Source: Limiplasma sp034927815
Lineage (GTDB): Bacteria > Bacillota > Clostridia > Christensenellales > Aristaeellaceae
Assembly (NCBI GenBank): GCA_034927815.1
Contig: JAYFPK010000029.1
Coordinates: 1 to 64,000 of the forward strand
Reading direction: 5' to 3'
Length of the DNA: 64,000 nucleotides
Notes under the pieces: model-generated
Seen by the model: only the letters and a program-made list of their open reading frames with translations
Database searches by the model: none
What the model was told of the DNA's origin: nothing
Made by a program: the position numbers and the translations under genes
Shown: piece after piece, positions 6,883 to 15,409 of the stretch
How positions within the stretch are numbered: the stretch's first letter is position 1
Layout of the letters: the number at the start of each line of letters is the position of its first letter

Positions 6883-8610
6883 TCAGGGCGCCGGGGTCGC
6901 CGCCGCCTGGGAGGGAGGCGCGCTGTCCGCTGCCGCGGAGGCCGCGCTGTCCGTCACTGCGGAGGCCGCGCCCTCCGCAGCCGGGGGCTGGGGAAGCTGG
7001 AAATGAGGCAGGAAGAGGAATCCGGCCTGGAAGGCCACCGTAGAGAGAAGCTCCTCCAGCGCTCCTTCGCTCAGGGAGGACAGGGCCTGGAGGCTCTCCG
7101 GGGCAAAGGCGTCCAGGGGCCATTTGGCCGCGGTCTTGCCGGAGAGGGTGAGGGCCGCTTCCTGGGGCAGGTCCTCCCCGCCCAAGGTGAGGGTGACGTC
7201 GATGGAGGTGGAGGCGTTCTTGGCGGGCTTGCTGGCAAAGGCCGCGTTAAGGCCGATGTCCAAAGCCGGGAACTGGAAGTAGGAGGCCAGCTCCGCCTCG
7301 CTTAAGGGCTGCTCCTCCCCCTGGTCGTCCTGGCTGGTAAGCAGAGGGCTCACGGAAAGCTGGAGGTCGTGGGTCATGGTTTCCAGGCCCTCCGGGTCCA
7401 CAGCCCCCAGCTGCTTGTGAGTGAGGGTAAAGGCGGCGGCAAGGTTTTTGGCAGAGGAGGGGGCCTGGTCCTCTCCCACCTCAAAGCTGGTAAGGCCCCG
7501 GGGCTCCCTGCGCAAGGTGCCCTGGTAGACGGTGACGTCGGTCATGCTGTGGTAGGTCTGGTATTCCAGGCGCAAGGTCAGATCCTCGCTCTCCAGGGAC
7601 AGGACGTTGTCGTCCGGCACATCCCCCTCCCCGGAGGCGCGCTCATAGTTCAGGGATACGGCCCCGGTCTGGGCGTCGTAGAAGGGCAGGTGCAGATGGA
7701 GAGCCAGGGTATCCCCCTTCAGGCTCACGGTGCGGGAGATGGTGAGCTCGTCCGCCAGGGGAAGCTGGTCGATGGCGGCAAAATAATAGCTTTGCATCAG
7801 GGGTTGAAGGAAGGCTTGGGCCTGCTCCTCAGGCAGCAGCGCCTGGAGCTTGGGCAGCAGCGTGGCGTCCGCCAGCACGTCCAGCACCATTTGCTTGAGC
7901 TGGGCCTTGATGGCGGCCGGGGTGATGGCGTACTTCACCTCCATGGTGGTGGTGCCGTCCTCCAGCTTGCCCAGCACCGCGCTTTGCCTGTACCCCTCGA
8001 TCCACAGGTCGATCTTGGTGGTATAGGGGGCCAGGGCTTCCGCCAAAGCGTCGTCCGGGGCAAATTGGACCTGGGAGCCCAACGTGGTCAGGAAGCCCAG
8101 AAGGGAAGGCACCGCGCTTTGGTTCAGCAGCCATTCCGCGCCCTGGGAAAGCAGGTTGGGGCTGGAGGTGGCGGCGGGTGAGGCGCTGGCGGCGGCTTCG
8201 GCATCCTGGGGACTGCGCAGGGCGAACCAGTCCTCCCCCAGGAGATTGCTTTTGATGAACGCGCCGCTGTCCTTCAGGGACAGGTACAGGGCGGCCCGGG
8301 CGGTGGCCCCGCTGGGGTAGAGCAGGGAAAGGCGGCGCTCCGCCGGGATGCCCGCCGCTAGGTCCTGCCGGGCGTAGATGTAGGATAAATCCAGCACGAT
8401 GGGGGAGGTGGTGGTGACCGCCTCCGCCTCCCGGCCCGGGACGGCGGTCATGGACAGGGAGAGGGTGCCGGTAAAACCGCTGCCCGCCTCCAGCTGCTTT
8501 TGGAGCTTTTCCGCCACGGTGTAATCCAGGCTGGAAGCCAGGGCTTGGGGAATGAGCCCGACCCAGGCGGCCAGGCAGAGGGCGAGGAGGGAGCGCAACT
8601 TCCGGTTCAT
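6883..8610 (-). CDS. secreted protein of unknown function, paralogue A
   Basis: A 575-residue protein with a clear signal peptide (NRKLRSLLALCLAAWVGLIPQALA). I do not recognise a family. After the signal comes a region predicted to be mostly beta strands with many S/T-rich stretches, and the last ~30 residues are low-complexity Ala/Ser/Pro. It shares landmarks with the next upstream gene: an FTGTL/FSGTL motif near the mature N-terminus, a TLTLGGEDLP-like block and a SLSEGALEELL block near the C-terminus. The ATG at 8610 has AGGAGG 8 nt upstream; the GTG just before it is spaced less well. It is the last gene of the operon running from 12925. It has no lipobox or sorting signal, so it is probably released. 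Confidence 0.75.
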   Translation of the reverse strand: MNRKLRSLLALCLAAWVGLIPQALASSLDYTVAEKLQKQLEAGSGFTGTLSLSMTAVPGREAEAVTTTSPIVLDLSYIYARQDLAAGIPAERRLSLLYPSGATARAALYLSLKDSGAFIKSNLLGEDWFALRSPQDAEAAASASPAATSSPNLLSQGAEWLLNQSAVPSLLGFLTTLGSQVQFAPDDALAEALAPYTTKIDLWIEGYRQSAVLGKLEDGTTTMEVKYAITPAAIKAQLKQMVLDVLADATLLPKLQALLPEEQAQAFLQPLMQSYYFAAIDQLPLADELTISRTVSLKGDTLALHLHLPFYDAQTGAVSLNYERASGEGDVPDDNVLSLESEDLTLRLEYQTYHSMTDVTVYQGTLRREPRGLTSFEVGEDQAPSSAKNLAAAFTLTHKQLGAVDPEGLETMTHDLQLSVSPLLTSQDDQGEEQPLSEAELASYFQFPALDIGLNAAFASKPAKNASTSIDVTLTLGGEDLPQEAALTLSGKTAAKWPLDAFAPESLQALSSLSEGALEELLSTVAFQAGFLFLPHFQLPQPPAAEGAASAVTDSAASAAADSAPPSQAAATPAP

Positions 8611-8634
8611 CACAGAGTCCTCCTTTGTTGGGGG

Positions 8635-10263
8635 TTACAGGCCGCTGAACAGGCTCAGGAACGAGGCGGCGTCCTCTTGGGTAAGGCCGTCGGTGAGCAG
8701 CGCGATATCATCCACGGGAAGCTGGGAGAAGGCGGCGAGAAGCTTGCCGGCCAGGTTCTGGGAAAGCTCCGCCATGAGCTCCCCAAGGGCCTCATCGGAA
8801 AGGGAATCCAGGGAAACCTCGGTCATTTGGGAAGGAACGGGGTAGGTTTTCAAGCCGATGGGCGGGGCCCCCACCAGATAATCCTCTGGGGCGGAGGACC
8901 CTTCCGGCTCTTGAAGCGCCGGATCCAGGTCCGCGTTTTGCTCCATGCTGCTGGCGGGCAGAGGGGTGGCGGCGGGAGGGGCGGAGGCGGGCTCGTCCAC
9001 GGCGTACAGGCCGCTGTCCTGGGCCAAGGCGGTAAAGGCTGCGGGAATCTCCTCCCCGAAAGTGAGGGTCAGGGAGGAGGTGACGGTCTTGCCCTTCTTT
9101 TCCTCCACCTGGACGGTTCCGCTGAGCACAGCGCCATCCCCCTCCGGGCGCAGGAAAAGCGCGGGGATAAAGGTTTGAAGCGAGGAAACGGCCTCTCCTT
9201 CCTCGGCGCGCCGGGTTTCCTGGGACCAGGAGCCGCTGAGGCTGCGGTCCTGACCGCTGTCCTTGCCGGAAAGGTCGAACTTGAACTCCTGGGTGGTGGT
9301 GGCCTTGTCCTGCCTCAGGGTGGTTTCGCTGCTGCCGGTGAGGCTGATTTCCGTGCTGTAAAGCTTTTGGGAGGCTTTGGCGGCCACCAGGCGGCGGTCC
9401 GCGGGGGAGCCGCTTTTCACGGCTTCATACTTATAGGTATCCTTGCGCTCGGTGCCCTGGTTCAAAAAGCCCCACTGGTAGGAAAGCTTGTATTTGGAGC
9501 CGTCGGGGTAGAGCAAATCGCCCTTCATGTACACGGCCAGGTCCCGGCCGCTTTCCCCTTCCTTGTACAGGCCCACGATGAAGCCCTTGCCAAAGCGCAC
9601 CCCTTCCAGCTCCTGCCGGTAGGCTTCGTCCATGCCGCTTTGCAGCACGGCCCGCAGCAGCGGAAGCATCCCGTCGCTCTGCTCCGTGGTGAGCCGGGCG
9701 ATCTGGCTCCATTTGGAGGAGCCGATGTCCTTGATCTTATAGTTGGCCTTTTTCTTTTCCGCAAAGGGTTCGCAGGCGGCGATGAGGGCTTTGTAGCTCT
9801 CCTCGGCCTGGGAAATGGCGGCCAGGAAATCAAAGGCGGGCTCCTCCTCCTGGCGGCCCGGAAGCAGCGCTATGGGAGAGCCCCCTTGGCTGGTAAGGGT
9901 GCGGGCCGGAAGCAGATTGGTCTGCAAGGAGGAAGAACCGCCCTGCTGCCGCTGGATGAGGGTGAGCACATCCGTACCGCCGCACAGAAGCTGCAAGGTG
10001 GTGAGGCTGCCGTCCCCGTCCTCCTCCAGGGAGGCTTGGAAGGAGATGTGCTTCAGCAGCGCGTTGAACAGGGGAAGCTTCTCCTGGGGAAAGGGCAGGA
10101 AGGAGTTCAGCTCCAACGTGCCGGAAAAGCGCAAGGCGCCCTCCTGGGAAAGCCAGCGGGAAAGGCTGGCGTCCAGCCCGGAGGCCGAGGCGCCGCCCAG
10201 GCCCGCCACCAGGCACAGGCATGCCAGCAAAGCCAACAGGGACCGAAGACGAAAGCGTTTCAT
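8635..10263 (-). CDS. secreted protein of unknown function, paralogue B
   Basis: A 542-residue protein with a signal peptide (KRFRLRSLLALLACLCLVAGLGGASA). It is not a family I recognise. It resembles its downstream neighbour in architecture and in short blocks: FSGTLELNS, SLTLTFGEEIP and SLSDEALGELM. Start choice: ATG at 10263 is 10 nt after AGGAGG, whereas the ATG at 10272 overlaps the ribosome site. It lies 5 nt after the dus stop and 24 nt before paralogue A, so it is cotranscribed. A role at the cell surface or in polymer binding is possible but unsupported. Confidence 0.75.
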   Translation of the reverse strand: MKRFRLRSLLALLACLCLVAGLGGASASGLDASLSRWLSQEGALRFSGTLELNSFLPFPQEKLPLFNALLKHISFQASLEEDGDGSLTTLQLLCGGTDVLTLIQRQQGGSSSLQTNLLPARTLTSQGGSPIALLPGRQEEEPAFDFLAAISQAEESYKALIAACEPFAEKKKANYKIKDIGSSKWSQIARLTTEQSDGMLPLLRAVLQSGMDEAYRQELEGVRFGKGFIVGLYKEGESGRDLAVYMKGDLLYPDGSKYKLSYQWGFLNQGTERKDTYKYEAVKSGSPADRRLVAAKASQKLYSTEISLTGSSETTLRQDKATTTQEFKFDLSGKDSGQDRSLSGSWSQETRRAEEGEAVSSLQTFIPALFLRPEGDGAVLSGTVQVEEKKGKTVTSSLTLTFGEEIPAAFTALAQDSGLYAVDEPASAPPAATPLPASSMEQNADLDPALQEPEGSSAPEDYLVGAPPIGLKTYPVPSQMTEVSLDSLSDEALGELMAELSQNLAGKLLAAFSQLPVDDIALLTDGLTQEDAASFLSLFSGL

Positions 10264-10268
10264 GAAAA

Positions 10269-11273
10269 TCATTCCTCCTTGGCGCTAGCCGCTAAAAGCG
10301 CTTGCAAAAGCGCGGTAAGCTCTGAAAGCGTCCTGGCCTGGTTCAGGGAGCGGCGCAGGGCGGAAGCGCCCCGAAGGCCGCCCACATAGTGGCCCATGTG
10401 CTTGCGCATCTCCGTGATCCCCAGGGCTTCGCCCTTGAACCCCGCCATCAGCTGGGCGTGGTGGATGGCCGTCTCCACCTTCTCCTGAAGGCTGGGAACC
10501 GTGACGGGCAACCCGGCGAGGGCCTCCCTGGCCCCCCGGAAGAGCCAGGGGTTGCCCATGGCCCCCCGGCCGATCATCAGCCCGTCACAGCCGGTTTCCG
10601 CCAGAATGCAGGGGGCGTCCTGGGGGGAGAACACGTCGCCGTTGGCGATCACAGGGATGGATGCCCCGGCCTTGAGGGCCGCGATGGCGGCGTAGTCCGC
10701 CCGGCCCCCGTATTGCTGCTCTCGGGTGCGGCCATGGATGCAGACCCAGGCAAAGCCCAGGCTTTGGGCGGCCTGGATCAGCTCCGGGGCCTCCACGCTC
10801 CCCGCTTCATAGCCCAGGCGGGTTTTCAGGGTCACAGGCAGATGGGTGTTCCGCTTCACCGCCTCCATGATCCGCAAGGCCAAGGCGGGGTTTTTCAGCA
10901 GAGCGCTCCCCTCCGAGGAGGAGACGATCTTGCGGGCGGGGCAGCCCATGTTGATGTCCAGGGAGGTAAAGCGGCCCAGCGCCGTGACCCGGGCGGCAGC
11001 CTCCCCCATGACCACGGGGTCCTTGCCAAAAAGCTGGCAGGCGGTATTGTACTCCTCCGGGTGGGTGGCCAGCAGGCGGCGGTAGGCGTCATTGCCGGGC
11101 TTGGCGCACATGTAGCCGATGGCGCTGACCATTTCGGTGCAGGCATAGGTGGCCCCCATCCGGTAGCACAGCACCCGAAGGGGCCAGTCGGTGATGCCCG
11201 CCATGGGGGCCAGGCCCACAAGGGGCTCCTTCCATAAAACGGATGAGGCGCGGCTTTGGTTCCCCTGGCTCAT
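10269..11273 (-). CDS. dusB: tRNA-dihydrouridine synthase (DusB-like)
   Basis: This FMN enzyme reduces uridine to dihydrouridine in tRNA D-loops. The 334 residues match the family. LAPMAGITDWPLR (21-33) is the FMN-binding start, and INMGCPARKI holds the catalytic cysteine, C111. The KTRLGY, CIHGRTREQQY and IANGDVFS blocks follow, and a C-terminal helical domain completes the protein. Its ATG overlaps the stop of the GH127-like gene by 4 nt. It is sandwiched between a sugar hydrolase-like gene and two secreted proteins, which is a chance or regulatory association rather than an obvious pathway. Confidence 0.95.
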   Translation of the reverse strand: MSQGNQSRASSVLWKEPLVGLAPMAGITDWPLRVLCYRMGATYACTEMVSAIGYMCAKPGNDAYRRLLATHPEEYNTACQLFGKDPVVMGEAAARVTALGRFTSLDINMGCPARKIVSSSEGSALLKNPALALRIMEAVKRNTHLPVTLKTRLGYEAGSVEAPELIQAAQSLGFAWVCIHGRTREQQYGGRADYAAIAALKAGASIPVIANGDVFSPQDAPCILAETGCDGLMIGRGAMGNPWLFRGAREALAGLPVTVPSLQEKVETAIHHAQLMAGFKGEALGITEMRKHMGHYVGGLRGASALRRSLNQARTLSELTALLQALLAASAKEE

Positions 11274-12925
11274 GGATTTCCCGCCGCCCTGGGGAAGGCG
11301 GCGATGCGCCCCGTGGTGCCCGCGAAGGGCAGCAAAGTCAGCTCATACCGGGGACCGTCGGAGATGTTCTGGGGAGGCGGGGGAATAAAGCCCTCCTTGG
11401 CTTGCCAGCCGGGGGCGTCGCAGGCATGGGCGAAAACGCACAGGGAGCCCTCCTCCTCGCTGGGGGCCAGGGGGGTATCCGCCGTGAGGGCATACTGCCA
11501 GGCGGCTTCTTCATCCGGCAAGGACAGGGCCATGAGGGTGGGGCCGCAAAACACGGATACGCTGCCCCGGTAGCCCGTCTCCAGCCGGGGGGCGTTCACC
11601 AGGCGCAGCGTGACCACGTCCCCGGTGCGGAAGGTGCGCCGCAGGGGGAAGAGGCTGCCGGGCTGGGCAGCCTGGGGCTTGCCCCCGTTCACCGACACCC
11701 AGGCCTGGGCCGCGTGGGAGGGAATGCGCACCAGCAGCTGGAAAGCCACGGGCTGCTTGGCCTCCACCGAGATGGCCACGCTTTTTTCCAAAATGCCCGT
11801 GGCCGTAGCGGTCAGGCGGAGGGGCGCGCCCCCCACCCGGGTCAGGCAGCCCCCGGTCATGGGCAAAAGCAAGGCGATTTCATCCGCCTCCCGGGCCATC
11901 CACACGCTGCGCCGGAGGGCGTACAGGGCCCGCAGCAAAAAGGCGGTGTCCTGGGGCTCCGGGGCTCCGGCCTGGCAGCTGTCGTCCACCGTCAGGCGGT
12001 TGGCGGGCTGCAAGGTGCGCACCCCCAGGTCCGTAATCAGATCCGGCAAAGCGTTCACCAACAGCATTTCCAGGCGGTCGGCCCAGGAGAGGTCCCCGCC
12101 GCAGGCCAGCACATCCGCCAGGGCCTCCACCTGGGCGCACAGGCCGGGGAGGTCCACGGCCCTGGCGGGGTCCCGCCCGGCCAGGTAGGGATCGGCGGCA
12201 AAAGCGCCCGTGGGGGCTCCGTGATAGCGCGCCAAGGAGGCCATGCCCGTTTTGGCGGCGGCCCCGTCCCGGCTGGAGCCGCTGTACAGGGCCAAAAGCG
12301 CGGTTATGGCCAGGGCGTCGGCGGTGAGGTTACCCGTAGCCAGCGCCTTCATGCGCCGGTGGTAGGCGGCGTTCTCCCCAGCGGCAGCCTCGGGCCGGAA
12401 GGGTTTCAGAAAGGGGAAGCTGTGCATCAGACCGGATACATCCGGCAGCTGGGAGCGGAGCCGCTCCAGGATGGTCAGCAAAAAGGGCTGCCCCGTGCGG
12501 CGGTATAATTCCTGGGTCACCCGCAGGGCGTCCGCACCCAGGGGAAGAAGCGCCTCCTCGGGCAAGGAGGGCAGCGCCTCCAAAAAAGCGCGCATCGCCG
12601 TCAGGAGGGCCAGCATGGCGGCCTTGTCCTGGGTGGCGGAGGCGGTGAGGAGCACGGCCCGGGCCAGCAGAATGAAGCCCCCGGGATTGGAGCGGAGGGA
12701 GGCCGCCGCCGGTTCCAGGCCGGGGACGGGGGGCAAATCCGTATAACCGCCCAGCTTGCTGGCCAGTACGGCGTCCAAGGGCGTCATGGCGGAGATATCC
12801 GCCAGGGCCAGCACCCTTTGGGTCAGCGCGCCCAGCAAATCCCCCACCTGTACGGTGGCGTCCGCCAGGGGGACAAAGGCGGGATTCACCAGGGGCGCGC
12901 GGCGGTAGGCTTCGACAGTGGGCAT
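11270..12925 (-). CDS. divergent GH127 (DUF1680)-like protein
   Basis: A 551-residue protein. The segment DPYLAGRDPARAV...LCAQVEALADVL, then DRLEMLLVNALP, and the C-terminal RIPSHAAQAWVSVNGGKP...GDVVTLRL...VFCGPTLMAL follow the order of blocks in the GH127 beta-L-arabinofuranosidase family. Compared by eye with that family, the zinc/nucleophile site looks eroded: the Glu of the ELC motif aligns with Gly (GLC), and the usual Cys-Cys is SC. It may be inactive or have changed chemistry. No signal peptide, so cytoplasmic. ATG 12925 has GGGAGG 4 nt upstream. First gene of the operon, translationally coupled to dusB. Confidence 0.65.
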   Translation of the reverse strand: MPTVEAYRRAPLVNPAFVPLADATVQVGDLLGALTQRVLALADISAMTPLDAVLASKLGGYTDLPPVPGLEPAAASLRSNPGGFILLARAVLLTASATQDKAAMLALLTAMRAFLEALPSLPEEALLPLGADALRVTQELYRRTGQPFLLTILERLRSQLPDVSGLMHSFPFLKPFRPEAAAGENAAYHRRMKALATGNLTADALAITALLALYSGSSRDGAAAKTGMASLARYHGAPTGAFAADPYLAGRDPARAVDLPGLCAQVEALADVLACGGDLSWADRLEMLLVNALPDLITDLGVRTLQPANRLTVDDSCQAGAPEPQDTAFLLRALYALRRSVWMAREADEIALLLPMTGGCLTRVGGAPLRLTATATGILEKSVAISVEAKQPVAFQLLVRIPSHAAQAWVSVNGGKPQAAQPGSLFPLRRTFRTGDVVTLRLVNAPRLETGYRGSVSVFCGPTLMALSLPDEEAAWQYALTADTPLAPSEEEGSLCVFAHACDAPGWQAKEGFIPPPPQNISDGPRYELTLLPFAGTTGRIAAFPRAAGNP

Positions 12926-12941
12926 AGTTCCTCCCTGAGAG

Positions 12942-12963
12942 CAGGCCGGCCAAAGGCCGGCGG
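12942..12963 (-). promoter_or_regulatory. hairpin in the operon leader
   Basis: GGCCGGC and GCCGGCC around a 3-4 nt loop form a stable stem in the 5' untranslated region, just upstream of the ribosome site of the GH127-like gene. It could affect mRNA stability. Function unknown. Confidence 0.4.
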
Positions 12964-12981
12964 AATGGTTTGTTCTCATTT

Positions 12982-13009
12982 ATTATAGCGGGTTTTTGAA
13001 CAGCGTCAA
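12982..13009 (-). promoter_or_regulatory. promoter of the GH127-dus-secreted protein operon
   Basis: On the minus strand TTGACG (13009-13004), a 16 bp spacer, and a perfect TATAAT (12987-12982), about 57 nt upstream of the ATG. Confidence 0.8.
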
Positions 13010-13179
13010 CCCTGGGAGGGGAGGGGTCATTTGATTTTGACCCGCTGTTGGGAGGGCGGGCGTTTTTTGTTTGAGGGAGGGCGGCGGGGCTTTTGCCGTG
13101 GTGATCAGGACGATTTCTTCCGTTGCCTAAGGAAACGGGTGCGTCAGGGGACCGGGCGGGAGTTCCGATGCCTTTTTCG

Positions 13180-13580
13180 CCCGCCCAGGGCGTAACCCTG
13201 GGCGGGTACGGGTCAGATCCATCGTCGCGGTCCTCACGGCCGTTTGGCCGTTGGGTTATCTTCCTGCTTCGGGCTGTAATCCGGCCTTTCGGCCATCCCA
13301 GTCTTCACGAGCGTTCGGCTGCTCGCCTCAAGCCTCACCCCCCGTTTGCTTTTGCCTTCGCCCAAGGGCCCGCTGGGTCCACGCCCGCTGCCGGCGTCCC
13401 TGGAATCCCCTGGGGATAAAGAAGCAACGCTAACGAGGATTGCAGCGACGTGGAAAAAACAGTGGGCCTGTTTTGGACCCTGTCCGCAGACAAAGGAACC
13501 TTCCTCTTGATCCCTGGGATGGCACGATATAGCCATGGGTGAGGAGGGAAGGGCAGGTCAAGCATCCTCCTTCCCTCCTC
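13180..13580 (-). ncRNA. candidate structured non-coding RNA region
   Basis: This gene-free stretch is packed with stems that look most RNA-like on the minus strand. In that reading order they are 13580-13569 with 13552-13541 (12 bp), a stem capped by TGCG near 13484-13489, AAAACAG/CTGTTTT (13474-13456) followed by a T run, CGAGC/GCTCG (13325-13308), GGCC-GAAA-GGCC (13294-13283, a GNRA loop), ACGGCC/GGCCGT (13251-13236), and CCCGCCCAGGG with its complement (13206-13180, 11 bp). Stable tetraloops and purine-rich joins suggest an RNA. I see no RNase P, tmRNA, 6S or known riboswitch signature, and no clear minus-strand promoter. The boundaries and strand are guesses. Confidence 0.35.
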
Positions 13581-13620
13581 TTGATTTCATGACGCCGCCC
13601 GGCCCGGCCCTCTTCCCGGC

Positions 13621-13649
13621 TTGAATCCCGTCTCGTTTTGCGCTATACT
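13621..13649 (+). promoter_or_regulatory. fhs promoter
   Basis: TTGAAT (13621-13626), a 17 bp spacer, and TATACT (13644-13649). The leader is about 50 nt, with AAAGGAGG upstream of the fhs ATG. Confidence 0.75.
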
Positions 13650-13705
13650 AGTGCTCATTACACTGGGTCTGTGGGAGCTTTTTCCATACAAAAGGAGGGA
13701 TTCCT

Positions 13706-15373
13706 ATGGCGTCTGATCTGGAGATCGCACGGAAGGCTACGCTGAAGCCCATCGAGGAGATTGCTGGGGAGGCGGGCTTTGGGGCGGATACCATTTCCCC
13801 CTATGGCCGCTATGTGGCCAAGGTGGACGCAGCCCCCTACCTGGACAGGCCCATGAAGGCCAAGCTGGTGCTGGTCACCGCCATGAGCCCCACCCCGGCG
13901 GGAGAGGGCAAGACCACGGTGTCCGTGGGCCTGGCGGACGGCATGACCGTCAGCGGGAAAAAGGCCATGCTGGCCCTGCGGGAACCCTCCTTGGGCCCGG
14001 TGTTCGGCATGAAGGGCGGGGCCACCGGGGGCGGCTACGCCCAGGTGCTGCCCATGGAGAGCATCAACCTCCATTTTACGGGGGATCTCCATGCCATCAC
14101 CACGGCCAATAACCTGCTCTGCGCCATGATCGACAACCACATCCAGCAGGGGAACGCCTTGGGGATCGACCCCCGGCAGATTTCCTTCCGCCATTGCATG
14201 GACATGAACGACCGCCAGCTCCGCCAGATCGTCACCGGCATCGGCGGCGTGAAGAACGGCGTGGTCCGGGAGGACGGTTTCGACATTACCGCCGCCAGCG
14301 AGGTCATGGCCGCCTTCTGCCTGGCTGGGGACGTGGCGGATTTGAAGGCCCGGCTGGGCCGCATCGTGGTGGCCCGGACCTATGGGGGAGCCCCCGTCAC
14401 CGCCGGAGAGGTGGGCGCCGCCGGGGCCATGACGGCGCTCTTGCGGGACGCCTTCTCCCCCAATTTGATCCAGACCATTGACGGCACCCCGTGCCTGATG
14501 CACGGCGGCCCCTTCGCCAACATCGCCCACGGCTGCAACAGCGTGGCCGCCACCAAGCTTGCCATGCGCATGGCGGACTATGTGGTCACGGAGGCGGGCT
14601 TCGGCGCGGATTTGGGCGCGGAGAAATTTTTGGACATCAAGTGCCGCATGAACGGCCTGTGGCCCAGCGTGGTGGTGCTGGTGGCTACCGTCAGGGCCTT
14701 GAAGCACCACGGGGGCGTGGAGAAGGCGGAGCTGTCCAAGGAAGACCTTTCCGCCCTGGAAAAGGGCATGGAGAACCTGCTGGCCCATATCGGCAACGTC
14801 CGGGAGGTTTGGAAGCTGCCCGTGGTGGTGGCGGTAAACCGCTTCGCCTCGGACACCCCGGCGGAGCTGGCGCTGCTTGCGGAAAAGCTACAGGCCCAGG
14901 GCGTGGCCTCGGCCCTGTGCGATGGCTGGGCCCAGGGGGGCAAGGGCGTAATGGAGCTGGCGGAAATGGTCTGCCGCACCGCGGACGCAAGCGCCGCCAC
15001 CCCCAGCTATACCTACGAGGACGGCGCGGCCCTGACGGAGAAGATCGAGGCCATTGCCAAGCGGGTGTACCACGCCAAAGCCGTGGACTTCTCCCCTGAC
15101 GCCAGGAAGGCGCTTTCCCAGCTCCAGGGGGAGGGGTACGGCCATTGCCCGGTGTGCATCGCCAAGACCCAGTACAGCATCAGCGACAACCCCAAGCTGC
15201 TGGGGGCTCCCCGGGATTTCACGCTCACCATCCGCTCGGCGCGCCTCAGCGCCGGGGCAGGCTTTGTGGTGGCCTTCGCCGGGGAGATCATCGCCATGCC
15301 GGGCTTGCCCAAGACCCCCGCCGCTTTGTCCATCGACGTGAACGAGAAGGGCGAAATCCAAGGCCTGTTTTAA
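13706..15373 (+). CDS. fhs: formate-tetrahydrofolate ligase
   Basis: Joins formate to tetrahydrofolate with ATP to make 10-formyl-THF for purine synthesis and the methyl branch of one-carbon metabolism. It is a 555-residue protein of the usual length. The ATP loop SPTPAGEGKTT is at 61-71 and is followed by REPSLGPVFGMKGGATGGGYAQ-type sequence and HFTGDLHAI. AAAGGAGG precedes the ATG. It is the first gene of a unit with an Lrp-type regulator and an aminotransferase. No THF riboswitch is visible upstream. The other Wood-Ljungdahl genes are not in this window. Confidence 0.97.
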   Translation: MASDLEIARKATLKPIEEIAGEAGFGADTISPYGRYVAKVDAAPYLDRPMKAKLVLVTAMSPTPAGEGKTTVSVGLADGMTVSGKKAMLALREPSLGPVFGMKGGATGGGYAQVLPMESINLHFTGDLHAITTANNLLCAMIDNHIQQGNALGIDPRQISFRHCMDMNDRQLRQIVTGIGGVKNGVVREDGFDITAASEVMAAFCLAGDVADLKARLGRIVVARTYGGAPVTAGEVGAAGAMTALLRDAFSPNLIQTIDGTPCLMHGGPFANIAHGCNSVAATKLAMRMADYVVTEAGFGADLGAEKFLDIKCRMNGLWPSVVVLVATVRALKHHGGVEKAELSKEDLSALEKGMENLLAHIGNVREVWKLPVVVAVNRFASDTPAELALLAEKLQAQGVASALCDGWAQGGKGVMELAEMVCRTADASAATPSYTYEDGAALTEKIEAIAKRVYHAKAVDFSPDARKALSQLQGEGYGHCPVCIAKTQYSISDNPKLLGAPRDFTLTIRSARLSAGAGFVVAFAGEIIAMPGLPKTPAALSIDVNEKGEIQGLF

Positions 15374-15409
15374 CCGCCCGGCCTACTGAAGCATACAGGA
15401 GGGAATCCC

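Larger units (their letters stand above)
12926..13705. other. long intergenic region
   Basis: About 780 bp without a protein gene that I can support. It holds the divergent promoters of the GH127-like operon and fhs, and the hairpin-rich stretch at 13180-13580. Short open frames exist on both strands, but none has a ribosome site or recognisable product. From 13010 to 13180 I see only GC-rich sequence with a T run near 13063. Confidence 0.7.

Noticed and set aside
8500..10389. A 629-codon open frame opposite the secreted paralogue B.
   Set aside because: Glycine-rich antisense translation. The minus-strand frame has a signal peptide, a ribosome site and operon context.
13123..13419. Short open frames on both strands of the long intergenic region.
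   Set aside because: No ribosome sites, compositionally odd products, and they cross the strong stems.
13180..13580. RNase P RNA, tmRNA, 6S or B12 riboswitch as explanation of the hairpin region.
   Set aside because: No GAGGAAAGTCC-type block, tRNA-like end with CCA, single long bulged hairpin, or B12 box was found.
13580..13705. Possible THF riboswitch in front of fhs.
   Set aside because: None of the conserved THF riboswitch segments is present; only a promoter and a short leader are seen.
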